Shown here piece after piece: positions 24,120 through 36,283 of a stretch of 64,000 nucleotides of DNA. A model generated the notes under the pieces. That model worked only from the letters and a program-made list of their open reading frames with translations, did not search any database and was not told the DNA's origin. This DNA comes from Plutella xylostella (taxonomy: Eukaryota; Arthropoda; Insecta; Lepidoptera; Plutellidae), in contig NC_064002.1 in assembly GCF_932276165.1 (NCBI RefSeq), forward strand, positions 5,952,001 through 6,016,000, in the 5' to 3' direction. Both the position numbers and the translations under genes were made by a program. Each line of letters begins with the position of its first letter. The first letter of the stretch is position 1.

Positions 24120-27100
24120 ATGTTGCGTAAGAGTGTCTTTTTTGTTTTGTTCGGTTGTGCGCTGGCGTTCCCACAGCAATACCAGCAGCAGTACCAACAT
24201 CAGCAGCAAGTCAGTAATTTTGAAATTGGAACGCTATTTTCTTTTTCAGCTGTGTGATGTGTGAAAGTGACAGTTGCAGTAGCAATGTGCCTGTACCTAG
24301 TTATTAGGGGAAAGTGTTTATGTCTCTGAGTAGCAGTTTCAGCCGCGTACCTATTATTAAAATTAAAAGTGTTTGATCGGTAAATACAAATACATACATA
24401 ACATTAGGTATTATTGACGTAAAGTTTGTATTGCTGGTACGATATTTTAGTATTATTATTACGATTATCTATCATAGGTAAATATCATACATTATGTAGG
24501 TTTACTTCGTTTTAAACCATATCAAGTTTAATAGTTATGACTGTTTAAAATGTTGGAAATACTTAAATCAGTAAAGTTAGATGTCCTTGTGTTAAAGATT
24601 CAAGATGAAAGCCTTTCCCATAGCCTTCGGATCAATGAAAGATTAGAAGTTCTAATCGTGCTGGGGGTTAACGGAAAAGGTCGAAGTTGAAACGATAACA
24701 TTCTCCCATTGTCTTCAGTTTCAGTACGTTTACATATAAAATTGCCACAAGTAGGTATTCACATATCCTTACTGGTGATACCAAGGATAAAAAAAACAAA
24801 GTATCCCTATCTTTCTGTAACGTTTCTTAGTGTTATTATCATATTAAGACATCATGAATTTAAAGATAGAAAACCTATAATTCCGAACCGAAAATGTGAA
24901 CTCAAATATGGGTAAAATGTGAACTACTCGTATGGTAAAGGTAATCTTACAGTAGTTACAATGTTTTGAATAAAATGTTTATTATATTGGAAGTTTATTA
25001 TAAGTTCTTATTCAGTATATCTTGTTCTGACTGTTATCCATATGAACTGTGCAAAATTTTACTAAATAAGTTTTATATAATATGCACTAGGCTAGCGAAC
25101 AATGAAAAAGGTACAATAGTACCAAATTTCTCTTGTATTTCCAATCTGGGAAAAAGATGCTCACTTCAAAGTGTAACTCATTTTCGGAAAAAAGTGCTTA
25201 GCCCGTCAATCAGTAAGGTGACAATAATCAAAATTAAATCCTAAGCTCAAAATAATAATTATATACTTTGTTAAGTAACTTTGAACTACGAGTACTAAGG
25301 GTGGGTTGCACCATTTAACTTTAATTACGTATTACAAACGTCAAATCCCTTGACGAGAGAGATCAATCTTCAAGAGATTTGACGTTTGTAATAGTTAAAG
25401 TTAAATGGTGCAACCCACCCTTAACTTATCTTATGACTATTTCAATTTAATCAAGTACTATTCTTACACTGTCCATACAAATACAGACCGTTTCCCCTCG
25501 ATCATCAGTCTAGATTCTTTTACCTAGATTTTGATAGATAATGTGGATATTATGAAGTAGCTAGCTAAGAAAATTCGAATCATATACCTGTAAGAGTAGA
25601 TGGTAATAGGTACGTATACCTAATATGTAGTTCCGTTCTCTTGTAAAATTCACGCAAAATTATTACACTTCTTTTTTGTGGATCAGTCAGTCAAATAACC
25701 AATCAAGTAAATCGGAACCACTTGAACACATGCAACTATTACCTACCTACATATTTGGACCTAGGTATTTCATAATGACCATCAACGGAGTCTTATCTAG
25801 GTTATTTAAACAGGATCTGATATGTTACATAATGTGTTTTAACCTGGTTATTGACCGTTAAAGTATACGGTTGATTTGTAATTTCTTGTTATGTAAGAAA
25901 AAATATAATTGATACAGTTTGGCAATGATATTACCGACATGTGGTAATGAACCAGTCTCATTAAATATAGGTATTATTTGTTATGTTATGTATTTATCTA
26001 TCAGCTGTTACACATTAGTACCTAATTATAACAATTTATCGAGGCTCAGAGATTACATTCGCATGTATTTCCTTCCTTTTGGCATTCACCATAGACTACT
26101 ACACTAGTCTATAGGCATTCACCATAGTACACAATACTTACTATTTTCTCTCTCCAACCCAGGAAGCTGAAGGCATTCCCCCTCACCTATTGAGGCAGTA
26201 CTTGGGACAACAGCACCAGCAGCCATCACCGCAGGCCACACAGATCCTCACGCGGCCACTGAACGTCGCCACTCCTGCGCGCCTGGTAAGTAATCACACA
26301 ATACAGTCATAATCATTATCATAAGGGCCAGTATCGGCACATCATGCACTGTCAGCGACTGTAACTAATCAGAATCTGATTGGCTAATCCTCCAGTCCTG
26401 TTAGAGCTACTAACGAAGACTAAAAACTAAGAAAGATAATCATCAGCCACTTCATAGACTTAGGCCTCTCTCAAGGAGTGCCAAAATTCGGCTTGCCTTG
26501 TCCAACCACTACCAGTTAATAAATTATCTGAGGCAGTGATGTCAGTTATATAATCATTAATATCAGCGATCAATCCCCGACTGCTGTGTTATAAGAAAAA
26601 AGTTTACCAACTCTCAATCTGAATTATTTAGGCACTCACATCCCATTTCTCCTACTTACAGCCCTACAACATCCAACAAGAGCAGCAGCAGTACCAGCCC
26701 CAGCCCCAACCCCAGTACCAGCCGGCGCCCCAACCCCAGTACAGGCCGCAACCGGCGCCCCAGTACAGACCTCAACCCCAGGCGCAGGCCGCGCGCGACC
26801 CTCAGGAGGATTATGACGTAAGTTTTGAAGCTGTTCTATCAGTGTTATGTAAATTAGTGTCGGACGATGAAATGTATGAGGGAGAGGAACCTGTTGAAGC
26901 TTTAGGTTTCGTATTGTAAGGTAGCAAAAACTGCCCGCGAGCTTTGTTTCGCCAATAAAAGATTTCTTGTTAAAATTCTGGAATGAGATATAGGGATGTA
27001 CCTATAGCAGCTTCCTACTTTTTACACACCAAATTTCATAACTTCCGTTCAGTAGATTTGAAAGAGAACTAATAATAAATGTTCACTGCTTCAGAGTAGC

Positions 27101-29290
27101 TTCTCTCAATACGAGCCATTAGTCTATCGTCAGTCTTTCTCATCTAAAGTTCTAAACATATACCTAACCGGCTTCCGGCTTACCTGTTACCCGGTGGACC
27201 AAGATGTTAAAGGAGTTACTATTTAGGTAGATGAGTTAGCTAGAATTCAATGTTGATGGAATTGCTGGTTTAAGCATAGGAATGGTAAAACGAAAGACTT
27301 GCTTACTGGACAGGTGGCCATTAACTTCAGTCAAAACATATTAGGAAGAATAGTAAAGTCTTTGCTTTCCTAAAGCTTTACTAGGACTTGTTACAAGCCT
27401 ACAAGACCACCATATTATATGTATTATCTGCAACGTACCTACTAAGTCTTCCTAGATACAGAGACAAACGCCGTTACTCCATCACCAGTTAAGAATGCTG
27501 AATCTAAATCTTAAGACATTGTAATAGAACACTGGAAATGGTTATGCTAAGCGTTGCCAATTGTAGAACTATTATCGTGCGTTGGCAAAATACTTCCTCG
27601 CGTTTATTCGAAGGCACAGTTTTTTGTGTACAGCTGTTCCGGTTATTGCAATTTATGTGGCATATACAACTTTGTGCGTTCACCCGGTTATGTAAAAGAT
27701 CTTTACGGCGATTTGTAATGAATATTTTCAGTTACGATTATGAAAGTCTATTTAGCTTTTAATTTACCGGAGCTTCCGGAAGCAGGTTATTCTGATGAGC
27801 ACAAGCATCTGAAATCTAGCAAAGTAATTAAACTTTCCCAACAAATTAACAAGTTATCAAGACAAAACCACATAAACCGACGTTATGTTTTATTTACTTG
27901 GGTACCGATATACCTAAGGCTTTGCTATAGGGTTTTCAACCCATATTCCTCTACACATTAAATAGATAATTAAAGCTTAAGCATCTAATACTTGAGGCAC
28001 CTTCCTGTTTTGTGAACATAATACATCATAAACCAACCTGATCTCCGCAATGGACTAAGTACGGCCAGATCCGACGATTATTAGTTTATTACTTACTACC
28101 TCGTAACAAGTTAACTTTCTCTGAGAGGCCAGTGGTCTTGCGTCGATACGCAAATTTATCGTTCATTATATTCAGGTAGGTACTTAGAAGAGATTGTAAA
28201 ACGAAACCATCTTTGTATGAGCTTAGTAGCTTATATAGCTTATTAGAATCGAGCAATACTTTGTAAGGAGAGTCGGACATAACAAAACAATGGTAAATAA
28301 AATCTCGAAGTTCATCAGCAACTTATTGTTATTGGTTCTTTGTTAGAAATCCTATTAAATTTATTGTTTTGTAGGATGATTTTGATTAACTTTATAGTTC
28401 TTGCATAATAATAATAATGATTCGAACTATAATTATGTGAACACTAGATGGATCTTCAAATAGCCAGTTGTACTGATTGAAGCATGCACATTGCACATAA
28501 CTACACTGACGAGGAATGCATAGGTTCCAGTGACATAAGGAACGGCAATGGAAGGTAGTACTTTATACATACAACAGCTACTAAAACCCCACTATTGATG
28601 ACAATATTATTACGACCATTATTATAACCCATCTCCTTTCACAGCCCAACCCTTCATACCAGTTCGGTTTCGACGTGAACGACGACCAGTACACCAACTA
28701 CCAGAACCGCAAGGAGCAGCGAGACGGTGACGTCATCAAGGGGTCCTACTCTGTGGTCGACAGTGATGGCTTCATCAGAACTGTTACTTACACCGCCGAC
28801 CCGAAAGAAGGTTTTAAGGCTGAGGTGAGGAACTTTGGAGGGAATATTGTGGTTTGGTGAAGTTAAAAGACTAATTATTATCGGACTAGCACTACACTAT
28901 ACAGTCTAACTACATATACATATATTCTGTATAAGGGCAGAAAGAAAAGTGGATTTATCTGAAGAGAACCTTGAATGTTTTTCCTGTAAATTCATCGCAG
29001 CCAAATTTATCACCAACACCAAAATTTATAAGGGGGAAAATAATAATAATTAGGTATTTTTTCAAAATGACTTATTTAATCTGTAGAAGTATTTAACTAT
29101 TATAATCTATGTCCGACTAATCTATTCCATATTACCCCAGGTTTCACGGCAACCGACCGACATTGTGGTGAAAATCCCCACGCCGAAGCCGCAAACTCTT
29201 CAGCACCAGCAGCCTCAGCAGGTTCAACACCAGCACCAACACCAGCCGCAGCAGCAACAGGCACCTCAATACTACCGTTACCAACAATAA
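24120..29290 (+). CDS. R&R-consensus cuticle protein (CPR family, Cpr66D-like)
   Basis: CPR proteins bind chitin through the Rebers-Riddiford domain in the extracellular cuticle. Exons 24120-24209, 26163-26285, 26662-26817, 28645-28824 and 29141-29290 are all phase 0 and give 232 aa. The start gives a signal peptide (MLRKSVFFVLFGCALAFP). It is followed by Gln/Pro-rich sequence with repeats of QPQYQPAPQPQYRPQ type (about residues 20-120). The R&R domain is at about 126-183: YQFGFDVNDDQYTNY, KEQRDGDVIKGSYSVVDSDG and TVTYTADPKEGFKAEV. A tail beginning SRQPTDIVVKIPTP leads into another Gln/His run. The domain and the DIVVKIPTP tail resemble Drosophila Cpr66D as I remember it. Frames upstream of 24120 stay open, but the ATG at 24120 is the one directly before the signal peptide. 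Confidence 0.92.
25298..25423. mobile_element. Hairpin MITE, GGGTTGCACCATTTAACTTT family
   Basis: About 126 bp in the first intron of the cuticle gene. The left end AAGGGTGGGTTGCACCATTT and right end AAATGGTGCAACCCACCCTT are perfect complements, and the similarity continues inward with AACTTTAA and GACGTTTGTAAT-type arms. It would fold into one long hairpin. Confidence 0.9.
26930..27075 (+). repeat. Dispersed repeat, CTAGCTG...TATAATATTAGT family (copy 3, truncated)
   Basis: Contains CTGCCCGCGAGCTTTGTTTC, CACACCAAATTTCATAACTT and CCGTTCAGTAGATTTGAAAG, matching the middle of copies 1 and 2 but lacking the ATATTAGT end. It lies in intron 3 of the cuticle gene. Confidence 0.6.
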
Positions 29291-31592
29291 AAAACCTTTT
29301 TTAAAGTGAAGCCGAAGAAAACAAAGCCACAGAGAGATTCAGCGGCGTTTCAAAAAGGAACGCATGTGACATTATGAACTCACAAAATCATTCCTAATTT
29401 AAAATTATGTTTCCTTTGGCTTCCGATATAAATTATACTGGCCGTAGTAACAAAATCTTTAGTTAACTTTTTAAGCACGCAAGGTTTTGTCACAATGGTC
29501 GTTAGTCCTTCCTATTTACATAATAGAATACTACATACCTACTTACCTAGATTTTGAATATTCATAATTTTTGTAGGTAAATTAATCTGTTGGATTTTAG
29601 ACATGAATGTGAATAAGTTCTTATTTATGTAAAATGTACTTAAGTAAGTATACTCGATTTAAGAAAATCTGATTCTTAAAATACAGCACTTCTACTTTAG
29701 TGCAATTTTCTTAAAATTTATTGTATTTAAAATATTGTGATATAAAATAGGCTATCGTCATGTAAAACAAAGTCACATTTAAGCAGGTACCTACCCAATA
29801 ACTTCAGTACCTTGAGAAGTCTGACTGTTTGTAGAGAAGTTAAAAATAAATAAAATATAAAATACTTACGTTATTTCATTTGCTTAAACGCAGCTTATAA
29901 TAGAAGTACTTACATAATTAATTAAATAATAAATTAATAACTTTTACCTACCTCATACTTGTTGGTGACTTCTTAAACCTCGGATGAACACTACACTGAA
30001 CAGACTGAGAAAAATACGCGGGAATCGCACTATACACATTTAAAATCCGATGGCGGAAGCGGATATTTAATTAATAGACAATTTTATATTATCTATAGAC
30101 AAGCAAGAGTCAACAAAGAGTCAACAAGAGATTTATCCATAGACAAAATTTGGAGTGGAAGTGAAAATCTAAAATTCATTATTCTGAAGTTTGTAAACAT
30201 TAGGGATGTCAACCGAACTTTACCGAGTTTACCGGTTATTGTTTTTCTTCACTTTGATACTTACTCATTAAATACCTACTGTGCTACCACAAATATCTTT
30301 ATTTACTGTTTAACAAGTGTTTAAAACAAAATTTGACATATTTTGTAGGCGTTTGACAGCGCTAAACTCGTGTATGATAGTATTTATACTGTCTAAGTTT
30401 TTGTGGTAAGGCCCCTACACTTTAAAAAAGAGGCTGACAGCCTCCTCGGAACCATCCCGGGCGACGGCAGCGAACTAAAAGAAATTATTCTACCTTTAAT
30501 AAACTCCTGTTAAAATGAAATTCTTTTTTCATTTAATTAATTTGTTTGTGCGTTTTGAATATCTTTTCAAAATGTTTAACTATTTTGAGGTATTATGTCT
30601 AATTTAAGTCGAATAATGCCCATTTGATTATTTTAATTAGTTTATAAAGGTGTTACTTATGCAAAACAATCAAAAAAATTATTGAAATGAGGCTAGTTTT
30701 TTTTTATTTTCGGTTTTAAGCATAAAATTTTGGCAAAAGATTAAAAAACCTTAAATATTACATATGTTAGAAATGGTTAAGTTTTGGATAATGCATTATT
30801 GGGTTCAATCGACTGAAAATGCCTTCCTCTATCACCTCCTGAAAGGATCTAGTCTACTAACCAATAACCCTGTATTTTACCGATGCAATAAGTTAAAAAA
30901 AATATTTTTTGACACCAAAAAATCACTCTTAATTTTTCCAATGAGTTTAATGTCGGTTTTATTATGTATAGGTATGGGTAATATTATTAAAGTTATTAAC
31001 ACTGTATAGAAATAAAAATAAAAATTTAAATAACTTATTAACAAAAAGTAAATTTTTCAGTCTATAGACATACTTATGTATAACAAATAAATAAAAATGG
31101 CCAAAAAATTTTCAATTCATTTTTTTGGCAATTTTTATACAAAGTTTATACAAATCATTATTATGATATATTATGTTTCTTAGCCTAATATTAAATATTC
31201 TAAAATTAAACTTATAACTAGGTATTTGTTTATAATGACTTACTTAAATGTAATAAATGCATTTTGAGAAATTTTATTTCAGACTCACTATTTATATAAA
31301 ATCACACTCACATAAATAATTCGATTTCTTGAGAATATTCATACAAATATCGATGTCAGTAGTTATATACTGTAAATCAGTTTAATTGCGTTATCAATGT
31401 ACAAACTTTTTATATCCGTTATAGTTTATTAAAATATTATAAGGTTTTTGTGCTATTACAGTTTGCTGAGGCTTGAACCATAGCCTATAGGTAAAAGTTA
31501 GCGGGTATTTATTTTTTAAATTGACGTGATGTTTTTTTACAAATGGCAAAATGAAATCAAATTGTTTAAATAATTAATCCTATTATATCTAA
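29291..31592. other. Spacer between cuticle gene and Spätzle-like gene
   Basis: The two genes converge here. It holds the cuticle gene's 3' untranslated region (AAATAAATAAAATAT near 29847 could serve as its poly(A) signal) and AT-rich sequence. I see no further gene or clear repeat. Confidence 0.5.
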
Positions 31593-34500
31593 CTAAGGTG
31601 TGCCTATCGGATCTGGCCGGCATACACAACCTGATTCTACGAGTACATAGTCCTGACCAGTTAAAGTCACAGGGCCAAGTGGTAAGACCAGGAACAAATA
31701 CGGCACATACGTCTGAGTGCAGGAACCACGGATGAGTGAGCATTCACTGGACCTGTAAAAAAAACATATTTTTAAGTTACACAATAAGTTAAATAAGCAA
31801 TTTTTGGTAGCCTTTAATTTATTGTACAATGACTTACTCGCAAACTTCAAAAACAACTTGCTGAAGAAGATCCGGGAACTTCTGAACTATTGTTACTGGT
31901 TGGCCAGAAGTCAAAGAAACGCCATACATTGGTGCTGTAGTGTTGTATCTCGTGCGGCAAAGTCGTGTGCCACCACATGAATTACCACTTGTCATTGGCG
32001 TTAGTCCTGGTATATTGCTCGCCCGTGCTGGAATGAGAAATAAATATTAATATTCTTCTTCTATCGTGTAAAATGCACTAAGCTAGCTTCCTCCAGTGTT
32101 TTGCTACTCTTATTGCGAGATATTTATTTATTATATATTTAATATTAATATTAATATTAAAATCAATTGAATATCGACCAGAGGAAATCAAAACCTTCCC
32201 TGCCTGACAATCCACTCTCTACGAAAGTAATAATGCAGAATACATGCATCACTTTAATTCAATTGTAGGTAGGTAGGTACCTATATCCATTCAATTTATT
32301 TTTAGACTTTTTGGTCAAGGAAAACCAAATAAGAATAAATAAGTAACTTACCAGTTCTATTGCCAGTATTTTTTGTATTTGCCGGCATTGCGTATTCCGT
32401 GTGAGCATCCAGAAGCGCTCTTCTCATTATTAATGGATCAACGGTTTTACTTGTTGGAAATCCAGATCTTGCTTGCCTCACCGACTGTCCCCATATTCCA
32501 GATTTTAATGCTCTGTTTACTAAATGCCTGAAATCATTAAACAATTCTTTTTTTACATAAATATAACAAATTAAATCTTATTTAAACGGTTCATCATCAA
32601 CATCGTGCAAAGGAAGATTCACCATCAAATCAGATTTATTCTACAAAAAGCAAGCCTCTGGTATATGATAAAAACGGTAGGGTTTTTACATTTTGTAAAA
32701 GTATACAAACAAAAAATTTAATGCTTAAATAAACTGACATTATCTATAAAGGGAAGAAAAATTGGTCAGTAAAATTAAACAGTAAGTACGAAATTGAAGT
32801 ACGTAAAGCAATCTAGGATAATAACAATAATTTCAAAATTGCAGTTAAGAAAATTACACTTATAAGGTTGAGTCGTGGGAAAATTCACACGGAATGTAGA
32901 CAGAGCGTTCTAAATAACGGAATAACTGTGTATGTGCATTGGGAATAGGTACACTGATGCCATCAAGGTAGCATCACTTGAGAATATTTTAAATTAACTA
33001 GTATTAATATTATAAGGGATTAACAACTTTTTACTAAGAGTATGTACTAATTATATTTTTAGTGTTTTTAGATTTTCTATTTATTAAATCACTCCGAATG
33101 TAAGGATAAGGCAATGGAGAAACACTAATTACCTAGGATAGGGTCTTCCATCTGGTCCAGGACAGTCTGTACCTTCTAACGCATCACCCCACGCATATTT
33201 TAATCTGAGGCTGCAATCAGCGATGACACAGCTTATGACAAGAGCCTGAAAAACATAAATTAATAATATTGAAATTTCAATGAATCTTTAAGCTTACACC
33301 ACGGTAAAAGAAAAAAAATATTAATATGCAAAGATGCACAATGAGGACAATCAATATCGGATAATGTCACACAAAATGACTGGGTGCTGCGCGTGAGTGG
33401 TTGTCATTGCGGTATGTATGCCGCGGCCGATTGACCTGCTTCCCGTTACCAACTTCACATTTGAAACAAAGCCTTCCTTTACTTGGCTTCATAATGATGG
33501 TCGAATAATCGTGATACGATTTTATCAATTGCTTTTGATACCGTTGCCTAGTGACGACCTACCTATACAAAATAACAGTAACAAACAGCGATAGATAATA
33601 TTTTGTTTATAACTAATATATAGTTTATTAAAGATTTTGGTGACTTGCTGATTAAAATTCCTTTACAAACTGCGTTATCGTAGATTGTGTTGATAAAAAA
33701 AACGCATCTCATTTCAATATGTATGTTAAATGGTCCACAGCTAAACACACTTGTTACTTTTTGAAACAGGTGCTCCGATCCGGTTGTAGGTAGGTAGTTG
33801 GATACGCTCACAATGCGGTGGACAAGTGTAGGAAAAAGTTGTCAAGAAAGTGTCAGTCAGTGTATCTAGGTCAGAAATGTATGAATGTCATTCAACCTTT
33901 AAGACAACAGTACCAATACGCTTAAATTGTATTTCTGATTAAAGAGCTCATCGAATCATTCTTAAAATCTATCTTAAAGTGAAGTCAGTAATTTACCGTA
34001 TTGTTAAAGGTAATCAAATAATTTATTATTAGCCACGTACCGTATCAAAGCAATTGGGATTTACCTTATTATAAATGTTATGTAGTAGTTAAATATTATA
34101 AATGTTATGCATAGCAATGAGAGTCTCTGGGGTTTATTGTAGGCAGGTTATGCATCTAGGAAATGATGAAAAAGTGAAATTAGATCAACTATGGATAGCG
34201 AAAGTGCTCATCGATCTCTTGGGTCTATTGTATGGACATCACGTTCTTGGACAACATTTTCCTATTTACTTCAGCACAGTTAAATACGTGATTGAAGTTT
34301 ATTAGAGAAAGCTTCACATTTTGAATTTTCTCATGTTTAGAGTAATTTCTCCGATATTTGCTAGAAAGTTTATTATAGGTACATTTTTTGCGATAAAGCC
34401 CGCATAATATGTTTTCGCTAACAATAATTTTAAAAATAGGTAATTTGAAAATAATAACACTGTTTTTTTTTATTTCTGCATTAGGACCTTTATACAGTTG

Positions 34501-35899
34501 GTAAGTATTGTATGAGACAGACTCCTCATATGTATCAAAACTGGTTTAGCTCTTCTAAGGAAAGTAGCTAATAAGGAAGGTAACGGTAGTTTATCATGAA
34601 GCTTAGAGCTTAGTTGCTAGACTTGGAATTTATTCGTCATGCTTTAGTTGCTTCATAGTAATTTTATGATTCTTTCTTGATGAAGGCACTTACCCACAAA
34701 ATACAAAATTTTGTGGTAGGTTAGTATGTATGAGTTACTTACTGTAACTTTTATAATCATACAGTTCCTACTCACATTTGATTTTGATACGAAACTGTAG
34801 TTTTTGAATCACATATTTACCGTTCAATGTTCGCCTTGATTATTAGTTCAGTAATATGTAGGATGTCATTTTGTGAATCTGCTGCAGGTAGGTATTTCAT
34901 CCAATCGTTACTTATAATACGATAATGTTTTATTATGCCATATTTTCAACGTAATAGGCTTCTTCTAGCTACGAGTATAGGGTATTTTTTGTGTGCCAAT
35001 ACCTTTTATTGTGTAAAGTGCAGATATGTAACATAATGCCGGTCAGCCACCTTTATCTAATGACACGTTAATGCTTGGATGGCGAGCGGACACCGTACTT
35101 AACTGTAAAGTGGAGATAACACTTCACCCACAGCTTGTTTTATATTTTACCTTTTTTACCTATCTTCCTGAACGGTTTGTCTGCTCCGCATGCATAGCCA
35201 ATGAGTCAGTAGACCATGCAGCGGATGCTACTTTACTCATTCTTAGACAACGGCAGTAAACATAGTTAACTCAAAAGTTATTCTTTGGTAAAAATTGTCA
35301 GATAGAAAGTTGTGGTATTGGCAGAAGAGCTAGGTTTTGTGTTGAATATATTTCAACATTGTAACGGTTTGGTCCATTTTGTAGAATCGTGAGCGTACTT
35401 TTGAAGTAAAGTGAAGTAGGAACCTACGTAGCTATAGACACATATTGCTAAAATTCAGTTGGTAATAATATCTTTATTTTTTAAGTATACTTAAATCTTC
35501 TTTATTTTGACATCGAGGTGAAGATACCTTACACAGTGTGTGCCATTTTTGCTTAGAAATATTTTAAATAAGTATTTACTGAATATTGAAAAAAATTGTA
35601 AAAGGTAAAAATTACTACAGATTATTTTGGTAGGTAGGTCTAGGTACTAATACCATACCCACATAAAAGCTTAAATACCTACATATATGTAATTATTATT
35701 ATTATCACATAGGTAGGTACCTATCATGGGTTTAAAACAATGAATTAAAATTTACGCATCACTTCTACTTTTAACTTATTATCTCGGTTAAGTAGGTACT
35801 AACATAAATAATTCAAAACATTTATAAAAGTAATCCTTAAATTAATATGGGGTAGGTACTTACCAAGTTTACATAATAAACTATTAGCTTGGAACACAT
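31593..35899 (-). CDS. Spätzle-like cystine-knot ligand
   Basis: Spätzle-family proteins are secreted, proteolytically activated ligands, several of which signal through Toll receptors. Five minus-strand exons, 35899-35864, 33245-33133, 32527-32352, 32027-31838 and 31752-31593, join in frame to 224 aa. The 36-nt first exon encodes MCSKLIVYYVNL, which with ALVISCVIADC in exon 2 makes a signal peptide. The C-terminal part from about residue 122 has seven cysteines: SCGGTRLCRTRYNTTAP, then QQVVFEVCESSEC, then GSCTQTYVPYLFLVLP and SGCVC near the end. The LC-x-x-R-Y, V-x-x-x-VC, C-T-Q-x-Y and C-V-C spacing is that of the Spätzle/nerve-growth-factor-like knot. The usual second Cys of the terminal CCVC is Gly, so it is a divergent member; I cannot assign it to spz1-6 or trunk. 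Confidence 0.75.
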
Positions 35900-35951
35900 T
35901 TTGTAACTGATACAATAACACTAATATTACAACTCTGTTATGTGTAAGTCA

Positions 35952-35959
35952 CTTTTATA
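35952..35959 (-). promoter_or_regulatory. TATA box of the Spätzle-like gene
   Basis: TATAAAAG on the minus strand, 53 bp before the ATG at 35899. This places transcription start near 35928 and a leader of about 30 bases. It supports the choice of the micro-exon as the true first exon. Confidence 0.6.
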
Positions 35960-36283
35960 TGCGAAATTTCATCGAATGTGAGGACGATACATTCGCGTCC
36001 AAAGGAAGGGCGTGCGGTTGCGGTCGGCGCACTACCCAAGCAGACAACAAGTGGTGTTCATTATAACGGGACGGTTCGGCCGGGAATCTCTGCTGTGCCA
36101 TTATCCACCTTGTAGCAGAGATATTATTTCATAAAAAATACCAAAACAATGCCATCTAGCGTGTTAGTTCGAAACTACTATACAATGACATAGACGAAAT
36201 TTTAATTATACCGGTTTTTCCTAGACTGTTTTCCGATTGACGTTAGAAACATGCACATCACTATTATTTTTTTAGGAACAAAC
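35960..36283. promoter_or_regulatory. Shared upstream region of the Spätzle-like gene and MTF-1
   Basis: Only 384 bp separate the two divergent start codons. The middle is GC-rich (around 35995-36085) relative to its surroundings. The minus-strand side has a TATA box; the MTF-1 side has none that I see, and a TTTTTTTAG acceptor-like site at about 36267-36274 suggests that MTF-1 may have a noncoding first exon in this interval. Confidence 0.4.
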
